From positions 1-9,142 of the forward strand of contig DAOWOP010000103.1 of the NCBI GenBank assembly GCA_030642005.1: 9,142 bases of DNA, written 5' to 3'. The stretch is from Planctomycetales bacterium (GTDB taxonomy: Bacteria > Planctomycetota > Phycisphaerae > SM23-33). Numbering within the stretch: the first letter of the stretch is position 1; each line of letters begins with the position of its first letter. Below are positions 4,912 through 9,142 of the stretch, piece after piece. A program made the translations under genes and the position numbers. The notes below the pieces were generated by a model. That model made no database searches, had not been told where the DNA came from, and worked only from the letters and a program-made list of their open reading frames with translations.

Positions 4912-6450
4912 GTGGTTAATATAAGGTTATCGTTGATTGTTTTATTGTCGGTGGTTGCAGCGGCGTTTATGCCCGGCTGCTATGGACACCAACTTGGCCT
5001 GGAAAGTTGGTTCGATCCGAGCAAGCCGGTCAGGTCGCCCGATCAGGGCACGATCAATCCGATTTTTACGCAGGTCGGCCTTGGCGACCAGACCATGGAA
5101 ATGGTCCCTAACGCGACCCTTCCGACGGCTGAAGATCTCCAATACGCCGAGGAAGATTACGTCATAGGCCCGACGGACCTGTTGAGAATCTCCGTGCTGG
5201 ACCTGCTCCAGGACGGGATGGAAACGGTTATGGAGAAGCAGGTCAGCCACAGCGGCTTCGTTGACCTGCTGCTGGTAGGGAGTGTCAAAGCGACGGGGCT
5301 GACGAAGGACCAACTGACCGAGCGGGTCAAGAAGGCCTATCAGCCGGACTTCTTTGTAGAAGCCCCGAGCGTATCGGTTACGGTAGTGGTTCCTCGCCAG
5401 AACGTCTTCAGCATTCTGGGCGCGGTCGGTCGTCCGAGCACGTACGGTATTCTGCGCAAGGATTTCACGCTTCTTGAGGCATTGGCGTTGTGCGGGGACG
5501 TCAACCAGGTCAACATTCCGTATATTTACGTCATTCGCCCCATGAAGGAGTCGCGTCGGGCGTTGCCGTCGTCCGAGCCGGCGCAACTGCCTCCGCTGCC
5601 GGCCATTTCGACAACTCAGCCGGCGACTCAGTCGGCGGGCGGTGCTGCGGCGTCGGCCGACGAAAAACCCCCGTCAAAAAAGGCGCAGTTGGAAGAACTC
5701 ATCAAGGCCATCGTTCCGGGCGCCGGGGCTCCAGCCGCTACAAGCGTCCCTGCCGAGGCGTCGAAGAAGCGAGACAGCATCCCTGTAAAACCGGCTGCGG
5801 TAACCTATAAGTGGGTGTATGAAAACGGGCGGTGGATCAGCGTCCCCCAGACGACGACGGCCAAGGCGCGGGAGCCTGAACCCGGCGAAGACAAAGAGAT
5901 CGCCAAAGACAAGTTCGGATGGGGCAAATATGACACGTCGAAGATGTCGCGGATCATCGCTATCGACCTGAAGGAGCTCAAGGCCGGCAATCCCAGCGTG
6001 AATATAATCGTTCGCGACAAGGACATCATCCAAGTCCCGACGCTGGAGGTCGGGGAGTTCTATGTTATGGGTGAAGTACTTCGCCCGGGGGTCTATAGCC
6101 TGACTGGCAGGCAAGTAACGGCCAAGATGGCGGTAGCGGCGGCGGGGAACCTCGGTCCGCTGGCCTGGCCTAATAACTCGATCCTCATCCGGCGCGTCGG
6201 ACGCGACAAGGAACAGACTATCCCGCTGAAACTTCAGGACATCTTCCACGGCCGGGAACCGGATATTTTCCTTAAACCAAACGACGTAATCGCCGTAGGA
6301 AGTTATTGGGCGGCGACGCCCCTGGCCGTTTGGAGAAATGCGTTCCGGATGACCTACGGATTCGGATTCATCTACGACCGCAACTACTCAGAGTATGAGT
6401 TCGAAATTCCGATCATAGCGCCGAAGAGCGACTTGAGAAACCGATGGTAA
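4912..6450 (+). CDS. Wza-like polysaccharide export lipoprotein with two SLBB domains
   Basis: A 512-residue outer-membrane polysaccharide export protein of the Wza/GumB/KpsD kind, expected to multimerise and pass exopolysaccharide out of the cell. I chose GTG 4912 (GAAAGG about 8 bases upstream) because it gives a complete lipoprotein signal: MVNIRLSLIVLLSVVAAAF, lipobox MPGC, Cys23 lipidated. Residues about 82-160 are the polysaccharide-export domain (YVIGPTDLLRISVLD ... GFVDLLLVGSVKATGLT ... VSVTVVV). The first SLBB domain starts near 165 (FSILGAVGRPSTYGI ... LLEALALCGD). Residues about 211-345 are a Pro/Ala/Lys-rich linker, much longer than usual between SLBB domains, with one conserved-looking patch (YKWVYENGRWISVP). 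The second SLBB runs from about 382 (FYVMGEVLRPGVYSL ... AVAAAGNLGP) to PNDVIAV near 461. The C-terminus (residues 465-512) is aromatic-rich and may form the membrane-spanning part. First gene of the exosortase block; 100 bp separate it from the next gene. Confidence 0.9.
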   Translation: MVNIRLSLIVLLSVVAAAFMPGCYGHQLGLESWFDPSKPVRSPDQGTINPIFTQVGLGDQTMEMVPNATLPTAEDLQYAEEDYVIGPTDLLRISVLDLLQDGMETVMEKQVSHSGFVDLLLVGSVKATGLTKDQLTERVKKAYQPDFFVEAPSVSVTVVVPRQNVFSILGAVGRPSTYGILRKDFTLLEALALCGDVNQVNIPYIYVIRPMKESRRALPSSEPAQLPPLPAISTTQPATQSAGGAAASADEKPPSKKAQLEELIKAIVPGAGAPAATSVPAEASKKRDSIPVKPAAVTYKWVYENGRWISVPQTTTAKAREPEPGEDKEIAKDKFGWGKYDTSKMSRIIAIDLKELKAGNPSVNIIVRDKDIIQVPTLEVGEFYVMGEVLRPGVYSLTGRQVTAKMAVAAAGNLGPLAWPNNSILIRRVGRDKEQTIPLKLQDIFHGREPDIFLKPNDVIAVGSYWAATPLAVWRNAFRMTYGFGFIYDRNYSEYEFEIPIIAPKSDLRNRW

Positions 6451-6484
6451 CCTCTTTGGCGTCATGAGGGCCGCTGCTGAACTG

Positions 6485-6530
6485 CTCGTCTCTTTGTAAG
6501 TCCGTCGGTCGGCGGGCCGGCGACGACGAG
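6485..6530 (+). other. GC-rich inverted repeats in the gap before the exosortase gene
   Basis: CTCGTC (6485-6490) can pair with GACGAG (6525-6530), and, as an alternative, CGTCG (6503-6507) with CGACG (6521-6525) around a small inner stem CGG/CCG (6510-6512 with 6517-6519). There is no T-run, so it is not a classic terminator; it could be an mRNA leader structure or attenuating hairpin. GAGG at 6534-6537 is the likely, slightly distant, ribosome-binding site of the gene at 6551. Confidence 0.25.
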
Positions 6531-6550
6531 AGCGAGGATGTTAATCGTCC

Positions 6551-7519
6551 ATGGAAAAGAATTCCGGGAAAACCGGTTCAGAACCGGCCGCATCGGCCGG
6601 TAGCCTCGCCGGGATGGTCCAGCCTGACCGGGCGGTCGGTTTTGCCGAGAGTATAGGCCGAGATGCGCTGATAAAGATCGCCGTCCTGGGCGTGCTGTTC
6701 GTGGCGCTGCATTTCAAACTGCTGGACGTAATGGTCCGTAAATGGATCAGCGATCCGGATTGGACTCACGGATTCATCATCCCGTTGTTCAGCCTCTACC
6801 TGCTGTATATGCGGCGGGCCGAGTTGTTCTGTGCCAGGCGAAAGCCCTGCATCTGGGGCCTGGTGCTGGTGCTGCCGGCGATGGCGGCGGTGGCTGTGGC
6901 GGTTCTGCGGATACACAATCACTGGCTGGCGCAGATGAGCATGATGGTAATGCTCTTCGGGCTTGTGCTGTACCTCGGCGGGTGGTCGGTAATACGAGTA
7001 ACCTGGCTGCCTATAATTTTCCTTCTCTTCGCCCTGCCTATTCCGGAATTGCTTTATTCGCGGGTGGCGGTGCCGCTTCAGAACATCGCAGCGGCCGGTG
7101 CGGTTATGATCCTGAAGGTTCTCGGCGTGGAGATTACCAGCACGGCAAGCGCCCTTGACATCATCAGTCGCAGCGGCGTTTCCCACGGCCTGACCGTGGC
7201 TGAAGCGTGCAGCGGGATGCGTCTGCTGATGGCGTTCTGCGCGCTGGGCGTGGCGATGGCGTACCTCGATTACAAACCCGTCTGGCAGAGGCTCATACTG
7301 GTGGCGGCGGCCGTTCCGATCGCCGTGTTCTGCAACGTCATTCGCGTCGCGATTACCTGCTGGATGTACTACATCGACAAGCCCGAAATGGGTCAGGGTT
7401 TTATGCACACCTTCGCGGGAATACTTATGCTGTTGCCTGCCTTCGGTCTGCTGTGGGTGCTTGCCTTAATACTCCAGCATATCGTTGTGGAGGAAGAGCA
7501 CGTGGAGGCGGGTTCATGA
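6551..7519 (+). CDS. xrt: Exosortase (EpsH/Xrt family transpeptidase)
   Basis: A 322-residue polytopic inner-membrane protein. Exosortases are the membrane cysteine proteases/transpeptidases that recognise C-terminal PEP-CTERM-type tags and process surface proteins in exopolysaccharide-producing Gram-negative bacteria. The family's catalytic triad is present: Cys220 in EACSGMR, Arg265 in CNVIRV and His286 in MHTFAG. The family's early motif appears as DWTHGFIIP at 70-78, and ALPIPELL at 161-168 matches the usual central loop. After a polar N-terminal tail (1-40), about eight hydrophobic segments can be traced, at roughly 41-60, 75-87, 102-119, 127-142, 148-162, 222-238, 246-262 and 287-310. 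Length is normal for the short form; the EpsI function is not fused to it but encoded by the next gene, which overlaps by 4 bp (ATGA), so the two are translationally coupled. Subtype cannot be fixed because no tagged substrate is in view. Confidence 0.93.
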   Translation: MEKNSGKTGSEPAASAGSLAGMVQPDRAVGFAESIGRDALIKIAVLGVLFVALHFKLLDVMVRKWISDPDWTHGFIIPLFSLYLLYMRRAELFCARRKPCIWGLVLVLPAMAAVAVAVLRIHNHWLAQMSMMVMLFGLVLYLGGWSVIRVTWLPIIFLLFALPIPELLYSRVAVPLQNIAAAGAVMILKVLGVEITSTASALDIISRSGVSHGLTVAEACSGMRLLMAFCALGVAMAYLDYKPVWQRLILVAAAVPIAVFCNVIRVAITCWMYYIDKPEMGQGFMHTFAGILMLLPAFGLLWVLALILQHIVVEEEHVEAGS

Positions 7520-8391
7520 TGGGTCGAAACAATCAGGCCGATAAGGTTTCGCCGCCGGAACAGTCCCGGCGTACGTCGGGATGGATACATTTCGGACTGG
7601 CTGCGGGTCTGCTTCTTGTCGCCGCGGTCGTGTGGAATATCGTGCTGATAGGCAAGTATTTCGCCAAGAAGCCGGTGCCTCCGCCGCCCCACGCGCAATT
7701 TGAAGAACATCGCCTGACGAATTTTCCCAAGAGGATAGGTCAGTATGTCCTGGCCGGCGACGGTGAACTGTTCGAGAAACGTGACGGCCTGCCGGATGGA
7801 CTGCTCATAGAGCGCGAGGAAAACCTGGAGACGCTCGGAACGCTCAAAAACGACTGGAACTGGTACTACATGGCCGTCTATCGGGACACGCACGCCGCGC
7901 CCGGAAGCAGCGGGCGATACATCCGCCTTGATATAACTTACTACACCGGCTTGCTGGAGGCGGTGCCGCACGTGGGGGAGCGGTGTATCGTCGCCGGCGG
8001 CGGGACGATCATCCACGGACAGAGCAAACCGATACGGGTCAGGCTCGATGCCCTGCCGGCGGCGTGGAAAAAATGGCGGGACATTGAGGTGTACCGGACG
8101 ACCTACGAGATTCGTCGCCGCGACAGCAGCGTTACACGGGCGTCGCAGTACCACATTTTCGGCGTGAACGGTAAGCCGATCTGCGATTGGATGAAGGTCC
8201 GATGGGATATAGGATCGTTGTCCCTGAAATATTGCTACTTCGCTAAAATCCAGATAGCCGTACGAGCGCCTGAATCGGACGTCGAAAAGAACGATACGAT
8301 CTGCCGGAAGTTTATCGAGCAGGTATTGCCGGAGGTGCTTCGGTTTCTCGCATCGGCTGACGATGTGAAAAAGATGGAAGACAGGGACTAG
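7516..8391 (+). CDS. epsI: Exosortase-associated EpsI family protein (DUF3485)
   Basis: A 291-residue protein. The frame is open upstream to 7207, but that part is an alternative frame of the exosortase gene; the true start is ATG 7516, which overlaps the exosortase stop (7517-7519) and has GGAGG at 7504-7508 at good distance. One membrane segment (residues about 23-46) anchors it with the rest outside the cytoplasm, after a Pro-rich spacer (VPPPPHA). The DUF3485 features are in order: FPKRIGQYVL near 70-79, WNWYYMAVYRD, LDITYYTGLLEAVPHVGERC (His152 and Cys157 being the conserved His...Cys pair), VAGGGTII, and a late YFAKIQIAVR strand. EpsI proteins accompany exosortases, often fused to them; their biochemical role is not settled. 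The 3' end runs into a heptamer repeat that supplies the stop codon, so the last residues (EDRD) may be repeat-derived. Confidence 0.88.
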   Translation: MMGRNNQADKVSPPEQSRRTSGWIHFGLAAGLLLVAAVVWNIVLIGKYFAKKPVPPPPHAQFEEHRLTNFPKRIGQYVLAGDGELFEKRDGLPDGLLIEREENLETLGTLKNDWNWYYMAVYRDTHAAPGSSGRYIRLDITYYTGLLEAVPHVGERCIVAGGGTIIHGQSKPIRVRLDALPAAWKKWRDIEVYRTTYEIRRRDSSVTRASQYHIFGVNGKPICDWMKVRWDIGSLSLKYCYFAKIQIAVRAPESDVEKNDTICRKFIEQVLPEVLRFLASADDVKKMEDRD

Positions 8392-8414
8392 GAACTAGGT
8401 TTTAGGGACCAGGG
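8384..8414. repeat. Heptamer tandem repeat, copy B, overlapping a stop codon
   Basis: Four 7-bp units, GGGACTA GGAACTA GGTTTTA GGGACCA, then GGG. The first unit overlaps the end of the EpsI gene and provides its TAG at 8389-8391. The A-rich tail (GAAAAAC) matches that of copy A at 1-27, which also begins GGGACTA. Between the array and 8464 the gap is AT-rich and holds only a weak ribosome-binding site for the next gene. Confidence 0.75.
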
Positions 8415-8464
8415 AAAAACTGAAAAAATCGAATCAGCAACCAGTAATAACGATAGGATAAATC

Positions 8465-9142
8465 ATGGCAAAAAAGAAACGACTTAACAAGAAGGTGGTA
8501 ATCATCCTGGCGTCGATCGCCGTGTTGCTGATAGTCGGGGTTGTCGGTGTCTGGATTTGGAGACAGCCCGAAGACCCGCACGTGTGCGCAGCCAGGGCGG
8601 CGAAATTTATGGAGAAAGGCGAATATGCCGCCGCTGTTCACAATTACGGCATCGCAGCCAGCAACACCGAGAAAGACGACCCGAAAAAGCCTGAATACTA
8701 TCTGTCCCTGGCCAATACGCTGCTGGAATGGATCCAGAAGGATAAATCGCTCGCCGACGGCACCAGGCGAGGGCACTATGGCCAGGCCCGTTCAGCCCTC
8801 CAGCAGGCGATGATCTTCAATCCGAAGTTCGTCGATGCCCAGCGTCGTCTCACCAACCTGGAATACAGGATACTCTCGCACCCGCACCGGCCTGATTACA
8901 AAGGGTGCGTTGCCACGGTCAATAAATTACTGGCTTTGGCGCCCGACGACCACGAAGCCCTTCATAAGCGTGCGATGGCATATGCACAACTGGCGAAAAA
9001 TGATGCGGCATACATCGAACCGGCCATGGAAGACTTCCGCACGCTGGTCAAACTCGCCCCCTGCCAGGAACGCTACTGGATTGGGCTGGTGCGAATCCAT
9101 CTCATCAGCCAGGAGGCCGACCACCTTGAACAGGTTGAAAAA
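8465..9142 (+). CDS. Membrane-anchored TPR protein, partial (runs off the right edge)
   Basis: Open from ATG 8465 to the last base without a stop: 226 residues visible, 3' end missing. The N-terminus is basic (MAKKKRLNKK) followed by one membrane helix (residues about 11-32, VVIILASIAVLLIVGVVGVWIW) with no cleavage site, so an inner-membrane anchor with a periplasmic body is likely. Thereafter come helical repeats of TPR type: RAAKFMEKGEYAAAVHNYGIA (residues 44-64), YGQARSALQQAMIFNPKFVDA (105-125), VNKLLALAPDDHEALHKRAMAY (152-173) and FRTLVKLAP (191-199), with the typical Ala/Gly and Pro positions. TPR domains bind partner proteins; next to an exosortase and an export lipoprotein it may scaffold or regulate polymer export or protein sorting. 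This is inferred from neighbours. The 73-bp gap after the EpsI gene with its heptamer repeat leaves open whether it shares the transcript. Confidence 0.85.
   Translation, partial: MAKKKRLNKKVVIILASIAVLLIVGVVGVWIWRQPEDPHVCAARAAKFMEKGEYAAAVHNYGIAASNTEKDDPKKPEYYLSLANTLLEWIQKDKSLADGTRRGHYGQARSALQQAMIFNPKFVDAQRRLTNLEYRILSHPHRPDYKGCVATVNKLLALAPDDHEALHKRAMAYAQLAKNDAAYIEPAMEDFRTLVKLAPCQERYWIGLVRIHLISQEADHLEQVEK

Noticed and set aside
4712..4924. 70-codon + strand open frame before the export gene
   Set aside because: It has no recognisable domain or ribosome-binding site, overlaps the export gene start in another frame and lies in the likely promoter and leader region.
7207..7515. Upstream extension of the EpsI frame
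   Set aside because: It overlaps the catalytic half of the exosortase gene in another frame; the ATGA overlap with GGAGG at the proper distance fixes the start at 7516.

Overview
The window looks like chromosomal DNA of an uncultured Planctomycetota bacterium, probably Phycisphaerae-like. This is inferred from gene content (a Wza-like export lipoprotein, exosortase, EpsI-type protein and TPR protein together), from the Planctomycetota style of the RHS and integrase remnants, and from short-period tandem repeats in the non-coding DNA. No rRNA, tRNA or CRISPR array is visible. All intact genes are on the + strand; the only minus-strand gene remnant is a broken transposase.

Layout. Bases 1-382 are non-coding and built largely of short tandem repeats (7-, 8- and 10-bp units). 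A GC-rich gene for a 509-residue secreted lipoprotein of unknown function follows (383-1912). Its last codons and stop lie inside the left arm of a perfect 24-bp inverted repeat (1897-2003). Directly after the right arm comes the headless 3' end of an RHS gene: the conserved core, then a C-terminal tip of about 195 residues that I cannot assign (2053-2994). Thirty-one bases further on is a lipoprotein gene (3026-3853) in the position of an immunity gene. Tip and lipoprotein are clearly more AT-rich than their surroundings, as expected of an exchanged polymorphic-toxin cassette. Bases 3854-4911 are a graveyard: a 19-bp direct repeat, a frameshifted piece of a second RHS gene, and an internally deleted integrase-type transposase.

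From 4912 to the right edge the sequence is again GC-rich and orderly: a Wza-like polysaccharide export lipoprotein (4912-6450), an exosortase with its Cys/Arg/His triad (6551-7519), an EpsI-family partner overlapping it by 4 bp (7516-8391), and the start of a membrane-anchored TPR protein that runs off the window (8465-9142 and beyond). Together these form an exopolysaccharide export and exosortase sorting locus. Exosortases cleave C-terminally tagged (PEP-CTERM type) surface proteins, EpsI proteins are their usual companions, and Wza-like lipoproteins carry polymer across the outer membrane. No tagged substrate is visible here.

The most interesting part is the RHS tip plus lipoprotein pair: a candidate toxin-immunity cassette with a His/Cys-rich toxin domain and an envelope-located immunity protein, lying in what looks like an island of RHS and IS debris between the two conserved GC-rich blocks.
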